Assembly: GCA_021234155.1 (NCBI GenBank) | Contig: JAJEKV010000012.1 | Coordinates: 3,847,789-3,911,788, forward strand | DNA length: 64,000 bases | Reading direction: 5' to 3' | Source: Isoetes taiwanensis | Taxonomy: Eukaryota; Streptophyta; Lycopodiopsida; Isoetales; Isoetaceae | In this document: one piece after another, positions 1 to 12,519 of the stretch | Layout: the number at the start of each line of letters is the position of its first letter | How positions within the stretch are numbered: position 1 is the first letter of the stretch | Made by a program: the position numbers and the translations under genes | Notes under the pieces: model-generated | The model's database searches: none | What the model was told of the DNA's origin: nothing | What the model saw: the letters and a program-made list of their open reading frames with translations, nothing else

Positions 1-711
1 ATAGTGTTAAATAGCTTGCCTAGCCTTTGAATTATCGACTCGGGTTAGACCGCGCGAAGGGAATGTCTGATGGAGTCAGGGGGGCCTTCGGCACTGTGCG
101 ACCCGACTCACCCTTTTTGAAGCATAAGATGTCCAAACATACCCAACAAACCACGTCATTATGTTTTTTGCTTTGTTCCAATTAGATTAGCTTTTAAAAT
201 CAGTCGAATTGGCCTATTCTACCTTCCAGAATCTAAATTTTGTCAAGTGGTAGTTTCGACATGGAAACATAGATAACCCCCAATGTATATAAGGGAACTC
301 CATTTGGCTTTTTTTCTTACCTAGACTTAAGACCCTTTGGCTTAGGTGAGCTTTCCAACCCCTTGTCATCTTGCCTAACCACTTTTTGCCCTCCTCTTCA
401 TTCCAATACGTACCAGCTTTATCGAATGGTACAATGATGTCGATCACATTCGGGAAGTACCTGTCGAGGAAGTGTTTCGAGTATTTGACCGATCCTTTGA
501 TCTTCATGTAACATTGTCCAGGAACCTTATTCTACACCAACATCATCTCCGAGTATGACCAATAGCTTCAACCATGGGAAATGAGCCTTTCAGCAAGGAG
601 AGGGAGATAGATCTCTGTAGAGGCAGACAATCGAGAGTTAAAAAGCAGGTTTGGGAAAGGACAAGCAACATGCCAGACTATATGACTTGTAAAGTTAAAA
701 GGCATAAATAA
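1..711. other. Unassigned sequence at the left edge
   Basis: I recognise no gene here. A 97-codon open frame on the minus strand (214-507) starts MKIKGSVKYSKHF and has no motif I can place. It could be a fragment of a decayed retroelement. The right end of this stretch, just before 712, must contain or adjoin the point where the LINE fragment that follows begins. No LINE-like translation is visible upstream of about 700, and a stop codon sits directly before the ATG at 712. Confidence 0.4.
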
Positions 712-1572
712 ATGTCAATACAAGCAACACTATCAAGCAAGCCAATAGATGATGGCGTTGCTAAAAGGGTGCCATGGGACTGTCATGAAAATATTCATAA
801 AGGCAAGCACTTTGTCAGATCAGTATATCGCCTTCTTTTAGCACCACAACCCCTCCAGTTGCCAGATGGGTGGCACCTACAGGTTCCACAGCCCACTTTG
901 TGTCGTACATGGCGATGGCTTTGGGATAGGTTGCTCCACCCTAAAGTCTCTGTACTATGGTGGCAGGTTATCCACAGGTGCCTGCGGGTTAATGCCTTTC
1001 GACATCGCTATGATCCTCGCATATCTGCAGTATGCCCACGCTGTCTTTCGGACGTTGAAACTCACGAGCATTGTCTCTTTAATTGTCCTGAGGTTCAAGC
1101 AGCGTGGTCCTGGCTACAAGGTTTGTTTAACAGTACATTGGACTTTCGATGCATCCTCTTGGCGTCCTATCCCAACGCATGGTCTCCAACTAAACAAAGG
1201 GCGTATCATCTTGGTTCCGGTTGGCTCCTATGGTCGATATGGGAGCATCGCAGACACCACATCTTTCAGGGCATTTATTCATCTGCACACAGTGTTATTA
1301 CGGTGGCCCAAAAAAAGATATTTACAGCCTACGAGTGTTCCTCCCTTGAATCAGAACTGATGGAACGCATCTGGATTCAGTATCTTCGAGTTGATTCTTA
1401 TCGTTAGTCTCCTATTCTGGAGTAAGTACATTGTGCTCCAGGCTCGTGCTCCTGTGGCATCTTTTTGTGCTTACACAGTTAGATGAGACATGTAAATTTT
1501 GTACTTTTTCTCTGATTAATAAACTTTTTTGGCTTTCGTCTTTCCCAAAAAAAAAAAAAAAAAAAAAAAAAA
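700..1572 (+). mobile_element. 3' half of a LINE (L1-like), with poly(A) tail
   Basis: This is the 3' end of a non-LTR retrotransposon: a C-terminal ORF2 segment (712-1407), about 110 bp of 3' UTR with AATAAA at 1518-1523, and a 26-nt A tail at 1547-1572. The reverse transcriptase itself is absent here. The tail runs straight into P450 coding sequence, so the element was inserted in a P450 copy. The sequence at 1570-1580 (AAAGCTTATGA) is one copy of a target-site duplication; the other copy is at 54041-54051. The matching 5' half, with the reverse transcriptase, is the minus-strand LINE at about 52090-54040. The left boundary is approximate. Confidence 0.8.
712..1407 (+). pseudogene. LINE ORF2 C-terminal fragment (zf-RVT type)
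   Basis: The 231-codon frame matches the region after the reverse transcriptase in plant L1-like ORF2 proteins. It contains the GKHFVRSVYRLLL stretch, the tryptophan-rich segment WRWLWDRLLHPKVSVLWWQVIHR, and a Cys/His cluster (CPRC at about residues 108-111, then HEHC and NCPE), followed by W-rich sequence. These are the marks of the zinc-binding region in reverse transcriptase proteins. The ATG at 712 is just the first Met of the open frame, not a real start, because the true protein would be over 1000 residues long. It appears separated by a rearrangement from its reverse transcriptase part. Confidence 0.75.
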
Positions 1573-2117
1573 GCTTATGAAGAAATCAAAGAGGTGTATG
1601 TGGATGGTTTTCCATATCCTGAAACTCTAAGTGGGCTAATAACTGTAGGCCCATCACCCTCCTTTAATAAAAGTCTTTTCTTTTAATAGGCTATATATTA
1701 TACAATGGCCAACAAATAAAATGTTAAAATGTGACTCTACAAACATATAACTCTAGGTTCTCGCCTTGCGGGTGACAATGATCCTTCAAGGATCTCCCTG
1801 CTATCCGATTTTCACGTGAAGCCATTACTAACATGGAACTCGTAATGGCACCACGCGTCCTAATCTTTTTGGCCCCAAGGGACTATTCATCCACATGAAT
1901 ATCCTTGCAGTGCACCATGATGGACCATGAATAGACCACGTGTTTGATGGACCAAGCATTTGCCATGACTGAAGCAAAGATTGCAATGTGTTTGCTATTG
2001 CAATGGCTTGTTAGAAGTGTGTCTTCTAATTATCGACATGCCCCTGCATTTGGCATTACCCTGCATCTAGCACATGGAATGCAGTTGTTACCTTCTCCAC
2101 GTGATTACCAACACTAA
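1573..2117 (+). pseudogene. Cytochrome P450 pseudogene, 3' half (CYP72 clan)
   Basis: Directly after the LINE poly(A) the sequence reads AYEEIKEVY...PETLSGL, which matches residues from the end of exon 4 of the intact P450 at 4826-6795. After a gap corresponding to intron 4, exon 5 starts near 1765 (VTMILQ) and continues through PKGLFIHMNILAVHHD to QAFAMTEAKIAMCLLLQ and SNYRHAPAFGITLHLAHGMQLL, ending at the TAA at 2115-2117. Frameshifts disrupt the start of exon 5. About 40 codons before the heme loop are deleted, so the heme-binding motif is destroyed. It is a paralogue of the intact gene and the probable other half of the fragment at 54041-54540. Confidence 0.85.
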
Positions 2118-4825
2118 CATTAACCTCATGTCATCTTCAATGTGTGCTAGTTGGTGTCATATATATGTGTATCTTTGTGCAAGTAAAGCCAAAGGCGAAA
2201 AGTCATTTGCATACAAATTCATTTTTTGACCATTATATTTGCTCATTATTTAATATCGCACGTGGTAAAGTATCCTCTATAAACTCCCCTGGGTTTGAAG
2301 GCATCTTGTGTCATTTGCTCATTATTTAATATTGCACGTGGTAAAGTATCCTCAAATTCTATTTCAAATGTGGTCCGTTTTATGTAAACTAAGTTCCAAG
2401 ATGTATGTTCAAAATTCATTTTATATTATACCATAGTGTAAGTTGGCAATTGTAAAGCACAAGCTTTGCCCAAAAAAAACCACAAGCTTTGCGGGCCTCG
2501 AACCCCGCGCAAGGGCCTACCCAAAGAGTTGGTGATATTTCTAAATATGCCTTTCACAATGTGTGCATATTCTACCCTATCAACCTATTACGTCCCCAAA
2601 ATATCAGTTTCCTATGATTTTTGGCGTAGGTGGGCTGGGAAAAGGGGGCCCTTTTTTTTTTGTTATGGCATGAGGGGCTTGCATGGTCGGAAATAGCAGG
2701 GCTTCTGTTCACGGGGACTGCTAAGAGCAGCCCGATGGAGGCGGCCGGACCAGCCTGATGGATGGAGGAGGCGATGGAGCCCGATGGATGGGGTGTGGAG
2801 ATGTTGCTCCCTGTGCCTTGCCAGAACCGGCATGTCATTAGGTTATTTTCCAAGCGATTTGGTGATGCAGGGAAAGCATGAGGTGTTGATTTCCTTGGTT
2901 TTGTTGCTGTCCGATTCGGCTTGTTGTGAACTGGAAGGGTTCAGCTTACTGAAGATTGGCTTGTTGGGTGTTCTTTGGAGTAGGGTTTTGGTGTGTTGTC
3001 TGTATTTGTTGGTGTTTTGGGAGTAGCAGCCAGTAACTCTCGGGCTTCAGATGGGACTTCCACTGTCAGAATCTTGCAGGGTGCTTGCTTGCCAGGTGAA
3101 GAAATTTTTCTGTATATTCAAGACGGAATATGTGGGTGATTCCAGTTTTGTGGCATGTGGATTGATTGAGGGTTCCTCAGATGTGTTATTCGATTCCTTA
3201 ATTATGGAACGATTTCTTCCAGAGTCTGTGTTCTTTGTGGTAGAGACGGTTGTGACGCATCAATCATTTGTTGCATCCACGGATTTGCTTGGAAAGTATA
3301 TCGGTTGTGCGGCTGCTGTTCCAATTGCTACTGTGTGGATGGAGACATGGTTGTTAGAGGGTCGAGGTGAGGTGGAGTTGTACAGTTGGAGTAGTTGAAA
3401 TGCTTTGGGATGGGGTGGGTTTTGCAGGGATGGTGTGCTTCCTGCAGATGGGAAGCCATGTAAATGTGTTTTAGTTTGTTGTTTTGTAAGGCCACGGCTG
3501 TGTTCTGTCAATGTAAAAATTTGATATCTTTTCCTGGTGCAAATATTTGTGTGATGTGGATCTATTGTTTATTTTGTTGGGTATACATATGTGAGGCGTA
3601 TGGGGAGCGTGTTCGTATACGGGGTGTGAGGTGTAAAATTTGACACCGTTGATCCAGCATATTTTGAGAATCATACCTTCATCTAATGGACACAAAAAAA
3701 CATTCCCCTTGTTTCTAACAACTTTTCACTTTGTAACATAGTTTGTATGTTCCAAAATGCGTTGATTTAATTGCTTTAATTTTTACATTGGTAATGGCTA
3801 AAGTACACGTGGCTATATGTAATAGGATAATTTCATCTCATGTAATGGAGGAGAGCATGCCCATACATTGCCCAATGCAGTAGCCCAAGCTTTTGAAGGA
3901 GTGTATCCAAGGCATGACGATCCATGACGAGTTGTTGTAAAGCATGTGATAGAATATAATTGAATGGATTGAAATCGTTCATGACACAAACAAATGCGTA
4001 TGGGGCCCACCAAAAGAACATTCAGGATAAAAAAAACCTCGCATCGATATTAAAATTAAGGATAGCTAGGTTCAAAAAATGCCATATGTTGTCAAAGCTA
4101 GATCATCCATAACCATGAAGACAAGATAACGAAAGATAACTATGCTCCCAAGAAGATAAACTCAAATATCGTAAGAACACAAATGCAATTTCCCTGAAAT
4201 CAAACTTAAAGTCACAAGACAAACTCAAGTTGGCCCCTTTCTATTCACAGCAAACTCATGGAGCTAGACAAATTTAGAAATGGCTTTGGCTTCTTAAAAA
4301 GTCATGGCACTCTACCGTGGACTTTGACCTTTTTGAACAATTCAAGTCATTCCCATATGGAAAACACAATTGTTATCCATGTGCAAACATATATAGCACT
4401 AGCTTTTCCATTATTTTGTTGTTTGGGTCCTATAGGCCAATTGTCTCCTTGGACGATAAAAACATATTCTATTTTATTCTATTATAACCTCAACTTTGAC
4501 CAACATAATAAACAATTTTAGTAACTCAATAGGTTAGGATAGGAGAACTAGCTTGCTAGCTAAATGCGAATTTTCAAGAACCTACATCCTATAATTAACA
4601 ATACAATATGTGCTTGTAATAAGATAGCATTTGTAATGTATTAAGATAGCATATGGAGCCCATTTTGCCCATGTGCATAAAAAATTAACAAGTAGATGTA
4701 AGATATTGGTCCACATGGATCTTAACCACAATCAATTGTTGTCTTGTTTAAGACAATTTTGCCCTCTAGACATATATATGAGACAAAACTGGTGCTAATG
4801 AGCATGACATGAATCCATGTTGGTA
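2118..4825. other. Intergenic, mostly unassigned
   Basis: No gene is recognised. A 39-bp near-perfect direct repeat occurs at 2239-2277 and 2315-2353 (TTGCTCATTATTTAATAT...). At about 2487-2505 the minus strand reads GCGGGGTTCGAGGCCCGC, which resembles a tRNA T-arm/B-box and may mark a tRNA-derived SINE. The GC-richer stretch 2690-3520 has plus-strand open frames (for example 3051-3398) without recognisable domains. The remainder is AT-rich. Confidence 0.4.
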
Positions 4826-6795
4826 TCATCTGGAGGAAATAATGAGTTGCATTCCATGTGCAGGGTGAAGGGTAACACCAAATGCAGGGGCATGTCTGTA
4901 GTTGGGCGACACACACCATCGAAGATGTTGCAACATTAAGCACATGGCGATCTTTGCTTCAGTCATGGCAAATGCTTGGCCCATACAAACACGAGGTCCA
5001 AGCCCAAAAGGTACAAAAGCCCCCAACCTTTTATTACATGCCCCAGTCACGCCATGGGAAAATCTATCTGGCCGAAATTCAAGCGCATCTGGGCCCCATA
5101 CTTGGGGATCATGGTGCACTGCAAGGAGGTTCATGTGGAGGGCCAATCCCTTAGGGACTAAGAGCTTAGGGCACGTGGTATCGTTTCCAAGTTCCAAGTC
5201 AGTGAGAGCTTCGCGTGAAAGTTGAATGGCAGGGGGGTAGAGGCGAAGGCACTCTTGAAGAATCATTGTAACCTGCAAACCAAGGGAATACCAAAGGTCA
5301 TATATATAAGGTCATATATGTTGTAGGGCCATATTGCTTACAGTTTTAAGCCTGCTTAGGGTTTCAGGATCTGGAGAAGCATCGCCATACACCTCTCTGA
5401 TTTCTTCATAGGCTTTCTCTTGCCAATCCTGATGAAGACCCAGTTGCATCATTGTCCATGTTAGAAGCGAGGATGTAGTTTCGTGCCCGGCGAAGAAGAA
5501 GGTTTTGCACTGATCCATCAGCAGTTCCTTGTTCTTCCTATGATCCCCACCTGCAACCTCACTAGCTTTCAACATAATTCCAAGTATATCATCTCCATAG
5601 GAGCCTTCTGATCCTGATTTCCTTGCATTTGTTCTCTTCTCGATCATTTCATTTATAAATGCATGAAGCTCATCCTGCACCCTTGCCATTTCTCTGTTTC
5701 TTGATGTTGGCAATAGACTGAAATAATCAAATTATTATGGTACTTTTCATCAGTTCCAACTTCCCAACTTACTACAAAGATTAAAAACTTCAATGCATTC
5801 ATTCATATCTCATCTTACCTATATCCTGGAATTAAGCACCACAAGGGTCTGCTGAATAGGAGATCTTGCAGTTTGGTTTGCAAGCTTGCATATCTTTCAT
5901 GGTTGCATTCGCTTCCAAATCCAGTTCTTGCGATAATTTCTGCACCTGTTTTGGTCAGCTGAGAATATACGTCTATTTCAGCAGATCCTCCACACATATC
6001 TATATTCTTCTTCCATTCCTTGATCATGCCTGCGAACGAGCTGGCCATGGTGCTTGTCATCATCTGCAACATTGGAAAAGATGAAATCACATGTTGTTTC
6101 CCACTCTTGCATATTGCAATCAATATACAAGAATCTGTTAGGTTACCTTAATCTTTTGATGATGAAATGCAGGATTTGCAGATCTGCGCTGGCTTTGCCA
6201 TTCTGTTCCAGTTGCCATGCCAATTCCTCTCCCCATAAGTGGAGCCATGAACTTTCTCTGCTGAACAGATTTTTGAAAGGAGGCAAACTTTGTTGATAAT
6301 ATCTCATAGATCAACTCAGGCTCCACAACATTCAGCATTGTTTCTAATCCCCATCTAGATACGAACCTGCGGCCTGTAGTGAAGTAAGCATGATTCAGTT
6401 AAAGCATACAACGTGATTGAATTGATTTTTATTGTCCATGGAGACCAAATGGTTTATACAATAAAAAATAAATAAAAACATCACTCCAAGATTCAAAAAT
6501 ATAAGTTACATCATTCAGGAATGCACTCACCATAGATCTGGCTGCATTTGTTATGAAATGGCATCAGACGACCAAGAATGTCGTTAGAATTTCTATCCAT
6601 ATCAGCATTTGATGCATCCCTTTTTAACTTTTCCATATCAGAATGCTTGAGATTTTTAGGGCCTTTGATACCTTGGGATGCCATGGATTTCATAATCCTG
6701 GCATTTTTCCGCCATAATCTGGCAAGAAGCACCGATACTCTCAATATTAGCCAAGATATGATGCAGATTATTGTCCACATAATAAAATGCGCCAT
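4826..6795 (-). CDS. Cytochrome P450, CYP72 clan (CYP734/735-like)
   Basis: Heme-thiolate monooxygenase, predicted to be ER-anchored. Five exons join in frame with GT-AG introns: 6795-6531, 6373-6147, 6063-5819, 5717-5342 and 5272-4826, giving 519 residues, the normal length for the clan. The N-terminus (MAHFIMWTIICIISWLILRV) is a membrane anchor. Exon 2 carries GTEWQSQRRSANPAFH (C-helix WxxxR). Exon 4 has the I-helix oxygen-activation motif AGHETT (about 322-327). Exon 5 has the K-helix ExxR (ECLR, 378-381), the FRPDRF segment and the heme loop FGLGPRVCMG with Cys about 467. From memory, the exon 4-5 sequence (SYGDDILGIML, CKTFFFAGHETTSSLLTW, NYRHAPAFGVTL) is closest to the CYP734/CYP735 hormone-modifying P450s, but the substrate cannot be read from the sequence. 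No disabling mutation is seen. Confidence 0.92.
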
Positions 6796-6856
6796 TGATC
6801 GGATTTGAAAGAAGGAGGTAAGTATGTGACGGTATTTGAGAAAGAAAGTGAATGAG

Positions 6857-6864
6857 ATTTTATA
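6857..6864 (-). promoter_or_regulatory. TATA box of the P450 gene
   Basis: On the minus strand the sequence reads TATAAAAT, 62-69 bp upstream of the ATG. This places a start site near 6830 with a short leader of about 35 nt. It is the only good TATA match close upstream of the gene. Confidence 0.55.
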
Positions 6865-8752
6865 GCAAAAAAAGATCCTCCAAGCTTTGCCGCCATAGCT
6901 TTGGCGGCGATTCTAGAATCTGAAGATGTATGGAAGGGAGGTAATTTTACCAAACAAATATCAAGATCACTACGTTTCTTGCGTCGAAAGATAGAGCTAG
7001 GAATGCTCCTAATATGCTCGTTTTTATTTACTGCCTAAACACTGTAGTTCGCCTGTAATACACATTGTTTTAATGGGAACTGGCGGCAATAAATGCATTA
7101 AAAATCATCCAATGACATATTCTATGTGTGATGTATTTGAAAGGAAATTGCATTGCATACTTTTGTTGAAATATGGTCTTCTTATAAACTTTGGTGATTA
7201 TGTGAGAGAAGGAATACATTTGTTTTCTCAAAAGGACCATATCCCATGATCAACTTGTTAACACTTTTAGACGAAGGATTAGAATATTTAGAGTATTGTT
7301 CCCTAACTCATATACTTTAGTTGAAAAAAATGGATGCATATTGCTAAGAAAGATTCTAGAAAGGATCATTTTGGATGATCACAATTGAACTCACTTTTTG
7401 GATTGAGATAATAATTATCTGTTGATTCATTATTGAATGTTTGATTCATTTTACCATGGTCCACAATGGGACCATGAGTAAGACCTCTGAATGACCTTTT
7501 TCTTCCATGTATCAGTTTCTGTCTATCTATTTACCTATCTTATGTCTCATTGTCTTAGAAAAGAGAGATTTTTGTTTTGGCGTGAAGTCAAGTATTATTC
7601 TAAAGGTGAATAGACAATGGGTCTCGGCGCAAGGAACGATTTCAAACTATTATTGATGTGGGGTTTATATGTAATAGTTATGTCTATAATGATCTTCACT
7701 ATTACCTTTAGGGAGAAAAAATGAATAGAATCAACCCCATCCACACTAGTTGCTTTTGGGTTTATCCAAAAGCAATATACATACAAATGAATGTGCAACA
7801 ACATACAAATAAAAACAATCACAAAATAGTAATTTGTATGTAGATGTATATCCAAAAAACATATGCACATCATGCTCGAGAATATTAAATTGAATGAATA
7901 AAATAACCAACCCAGATCGTGTATTATGAGATATCATAATCTACTTAAAAGTTTTGCGAGTGATTGATAATGCCGATGAAAAAATTCTTGTTTTCGCTAT
8001 TTTTCGCTCAAGAAGAATATTCTACGATTATCTCCCTCCTTTCGGCTATCAATTATCCTTAAATGTGTTTAGGCATTTTTAGAATTATAAAGCACAATTT
8101 CATTAGCTAAGAGGGAACATACTATCACACAATTTTAGAGGCAGTAGCATTTCTGACCTCTCACAATGGCCATCCTCTGCCTTATACACTTGTCGGCAGA
8201 AGAATCAGATTTGAGGATCTAGTGTTGTAGACTATGTCCTTGTAGCAGAACAAGATCTTCATCTGATTAGACATGTAATGAGGAGGTGGATTTGATCATC
8301 AAACCCTTTTCTTGAAAGTTGATTGACAGCCAGTACGGATGCAATATATGACTAATTGTTGCAAATCACCTCAGTTGCAACAAAGTCGAGGCTTATGCCC
8401 AACTATTATTGGAGGAGATCTTTGATATTTTACACCTTTCCACTCTAGAGCAACAAAATGAAAAACTTATCATATTGGTATTGATAGTGGAAGAGATGCT
8501 CTGGAAGGAGATGAGACGGGAGGATGATAAGTGATGAGCCGGGAGGATGATAAGTTCTGTTGATGAACATTGGGGCAAAGCATGCACAAAAATAATAGAT
8601 CATTTTATTGTATTTAGTATCATTAGCTAATTATTGTGGGATAATATAAAATTTTGACTTTATTAGAAACCTTTGGAAAATATTATCGAAAAAAGATAAA
8701 TCAAGGAGATATTTTATATTCTTTTGTTGTAAAAGGCCCTATTGAATATAGA
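6865..8752. other. Intergenic, nothing recognised
   Basis: AT-rich sequence upstream of the P450 gene. The open frames on either strand are short and show no recognisable domain. It contains a small local repeat (GATGAGACGGGAGGATGATAAG, partly doubled at about 8510-8555). Confidence 0.5.
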
Positions 8753-11243
8753 CTAGTAACAGTGCCCGGCGTTGCCGGGCCTAAGCAACTATTTTTTCAG
8801 AAATATGAGTCTTCTAGTAATTTAAAGATCAAGGAAAGGAAGCACAATGATTGAGGAATTTTATATAATGGGGGTTGAGATCCATGTGGATCGATGACAA
8901 ATGACGGGAGACCATTATGGATACACCCCTCATTGCCATAAACATTGGCATACAAATCTTTGGCTACATGTTTATTCTTCAAGTTACAATTAAGCCACAT
9001 ATGATTAAATGAAACTCAAATTGCAGTATAGTGTGTAAAACACACTGTAGATGTGGATAAGAGTCGAATGAAGGATATTAAAGTTATTTAGCATATTTAG
9101 GGTATGGATAGACAGGCTTAGGATCCCAAAACAAAACATTGCAATCTAAATTATGTTGCATAACTAAGTTTATGGGGGTAGTTTTCACTCTAAGGCCCAT
9201 GCGTGGGCTTAAATTTTGCGACACATTAACATGCATTGTCAATATTTAGACTTTCCAAACATAAGGGTTAACATTCTTCTATGCAACCAAATTTAATAAC
9301 ATACATCCATCGCATGTTTGTAACATGTCAAAATCATTAAGCCTCAATCCTCTATTTCTAGAGATAATTGTCTTCTGTGGCGATATTTGTTTAGTATGCA
9401 TGCAAGCTTTTACTATTGCCTCTGGAAAATGGTTTTATTTTGAGTTTTGAGTTTATAGTATGCTTTCTAAACAACCTCAAACATCTCAACAACCTGTAGA
9501 AGGTGAAAATTGTTGCTAGACAAATCAGAGGAAGATAGTTGCATACATCAATTTGCAACACATGCCTCATACGTCTCCTAGTTGACAATGAGCACATAGC
9601 TAATGTCCATGCATGCATATCTCACCGAACCACAACAACTTTGTGTTTCTCCATCTAGTCGACCTTGTTAATATGGCTGGAAAACAAATAGCAAATTTCG
9701 TTTAGGGGTAATCCCAATTTAAGAAGTAAGATTCCATAATACCAATATAGACGTCGCTGGCCATTTTGAAGACGATAATACTATTTCCTATTCACTCTCT
9801 GGTGCTAAGATAATACTATTTTCTGTTTATTCTCTGGTTCTCAGCAGTCTACTGGTGCTAGCCAACCCAGGGTTGTTTGAAATAATAATGTTTGAAAGCG
9901 ACCTTTATTAGGTCTGCAATTATAGCAATACATACAGACAAAAATGTGCATATTCATTATGTGATCTATAGTTTTATTCATAAATTAAACAGACCTTGTC
10001 TCTCCTCTATATTCAAGTATCAGTTGGCAGTCCTCAACTTCATTGATCACAACTACAATCATTAAGATTTCATCTGCGAGAAGTTAAATTCCTATGTAAT
10101 AAATTTAGTGCACGATTAAGATACATGCAGATGGGTTCAAAGAGATATCAGCTTAAAAACATTATAGTATTTCAGGCCATGGCAGCTCCAATATTCTGAT
10201 CATCATGATCTAATGCCATTGTTTGACTCAGCCATCCACATGTCTTTTTAGTTAAATTACATGTTGCCAGAATGTGATAACAATCCTGTCTTAAATTTCA
10301 ATGAGACAGACTGGATGATATAGGATCATACTCATAAGCAGCGACTAACAGTGCAAGTTGATTCCAGTATTTTTCGCCCTTCGCATATAATTTGAGGCCT
10401 ATAAAACAACATATGGAACATGTAAGACTCAGTAAAGATACATCAAGGAGAACAAAATGCGGAGTGCTTATGGCTCTAAGGGGTCAACATGTACAATGGC
10501 TAATGAGCTGAGCAGATGCTTGGATATTGAAGTTACAAATGCAATTGTACAATGGCTAATGAGCTGAGCAGATGCTTGGACATTGAAGTTACACATGCAT
10601 TGCAATCAAGGCAATGGAACTTTGCTTTCAAGAAATAAAAAAGCAATGAGACAAATGTAACAACTTGAACTGAATCAGCTAAGTGTTCCTATAAATATGT
10701 AGAACTCAATATATTCCTACAGCAATTGATATGAGACCTCATGTTGAAAGAAAGTATGCAATCAAATGCTTGAAAATCCTCTCATAAAGGACAGAATGTT
10801 GGGCAAGCTGCATACCTTCAATAGCATTCAGGAATGAAAGTTAACCACAAAGATTTCAACCTAGCTGTTAGCTACGGATCTCCTTAGTAATCAATGACTT
10901 TGCTTGCCATATTTGTATAACATTGCAGAAGATCAATAAGAACCCTGAATCAATAATCTAGATGTCAACATTATAAGAACTCTTGTATTACACAAAGCCA
11001 GGTAATACCTTGGACATTCTTTGGGCTGCATGCATCCTCGGTATATTCTCCTAATGGGCGCTGATTTCAATTTCCTCAATCATCTCTGCAGATCAAAGTA
11101 AAACTTACATTCATGGATATAATTGCACTGTGCTAGTACCAAAATCATTTTCAAATATATCTTCATCCGGTGAAAAAGAAGGCCAGTATTTCAAAGGGCA
11201 TTCAAATATAGTTTTAATCAAGCATCCTATATAGATATAGAGA
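8753..11243 (-). mobile_element. Probable non-autonomous Helitron
   Basis: The minus-strand 3' end is a clear Helitron terminus: a GC-rich hairpin GCCCGGCAACGCCGGGC (8764-8780), a short spacer, then CTAG at 8756-8753 followed by a T. The hairpin type matches the better supported Helitron ending at 16146. A candidate 5' end lies at 11243, where the minus strand reads A|TCTCTATATCTATATAGGAT. The 2.5-kb interior shows no Rep/helicase ORF. The 3' end is convincing. The choice of 5' end is less certain. Confidence 0.5.
10491..10602. repeat. 56-bp tandem duplication
   Basis: Two adjacent copies (10491-10546 and 10547-10602) begin with GTACAATGGCTAATGAGCTG and differ at only a few positions. They lie inside the probable Helitron. 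Confidence 0.85.
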
Positions 11244-12399
11244 TAAAACAGCAAAAATGACCCACCTTCAAAATTTGCGGAGAATTTTTTGATGGCGTGA
11301 AGCTATCGGCAAAGAACTGGCCATTTTCTAAGCATTGAAAACATGGCCTCAACGTTTTGCAACACTTGAAATAAACTATTAACATAAGAAAGGCTCTCAA
11401 TTCTTATCGCATACCATAAAAATTTCAGCTAGGAGAGATAGAGAAGCATGAAGAATGGAAGATAAGACCATAAAAGAAAACCTCTCTTCTTGTATCTGCA
11501 AGCAACTTTCTTAAAGGCAAGCAACTTTTCTTAAAGGAAGGAAACTTGCACCATGGAAGTGGCACAACAAACTGCCTGAAATGGTCTGCAACGCGAGGAC
11601 AGCACCCGAAACTGGAATGTAAGGAATATGCAAAAAAAGGGAAAGCTGGAATCATAACCTGCTTATATATGAGATACATAAATCACATGATTTGAATAAG
11701 CTTTGTATCAGATACCTCACTACTACTGCCATAATCTCCATATCCTAATTCTAATCATCATCACCTTCCTAGCACTAAACCAAAACCACTACAACATCTA
11801 CTTCAGCATGGACTTGAAACAGCACATACACATCTATTTCCAACAAATGCTATCATGGAATATTAGCTCAGAATGTAGAATATAATGCAAGTCATTTGGC
11901 ATAGAATTTAAATTGTGCATACTAATTTAGCAATGGGCATCTTGAACTAAGCTGCCCAAATAAGAGTCTAATCAACACAATTCGATTGTGCATATGAGCT
12001 ATGCTGCAAAAAAAAAACTCACAAATAGAATTCTATACTCCTATCAGCTGAAAATGTAAATGGATCTTGGCTTACATGTAATATCCAAAAATGCATGCAT
12101 ATTTCATGCCGTAGAATATTTATAATGTGCTGCAAGGTTTATAATGTTCATTCTTGACCATTGCAGCCATCACACATCAGAAATGGCATTACCCATCATA
12201 AACACAATTTTGCATCAGGCTTAGTGCTTCCATAAAGAGGTTTCTCCGCCCCTCTCTGTGTGCTATGAATAAATCAAATGCAACTTTTCTTTCGCGGACT
12301 TTGGCAATACTTGGGCTCAGATAACAATACTGCCCTAATTATGCATACAAAATACGGAAGTTCATGCACATAACATACAGGCAGGAGGTTTATTATCAC
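11244..12399. other. Unassigned sequence between the Helitron and the orphan exon
   Basis: No gene is recognised. The minus strand at 11425-11679 is open for 84 codons but has no domain I can name. If the exon at 12400-12519 belongs to a gene, its downstream exons should lie here, yet no continuation such as a DPNTG motif was found. Confidence 0.4.
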
Positions 12400-12519
12400 C
12401 ATGTAAGGGAATTGCTTTTTTCCACCAAGCTCAATTGCCCTGGGCCGGAATTTTGGTCCATTTCCAGGACAGGGATAATACAGTACATCTAAATCCAATA
12501 TGGAGACTGCTTCATGTAC
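12400..12519 (-). pseudogene. Orphan exon of a thioredoxin-fold/GST-N protein
   Basis: A 40-codon exon flanked by a good acceptor (...TTAACCAG) and donor (GTGATA) translates as VHEAVSILDLDVLYYPCPG, followed by NGPKFRPRAIELGGKKQFPYM. This matches the first thioredoxin-fold/GST N-terminal domain of plant chloroplast-type proteins with the YPCPxxxxxFRP and GGKxQFPY(M/L)V signatures. Both splice sites are phase 0. I could not find the preceding CPFC-type exon or the following DPNTG exon nearby. It is therefore either a gene with exons I missed or a captured or left-over fragment. It is listed as a fragment because one exon cannot make the protein. Confidence 0.6.

Noticed and set aside
214-507. 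97-codon minus-strand frame as a gene
   Set aside because: No domain, no splice context and no conservation can be argued from the sequence alone; mentioned only in the description of the left edge.
866-1360. 164-codon plus-strand frame overlapping the LINE fragment
   Set aside because: It overlaps the recognisable zf-RVT frame in another register and has no domain of its own.
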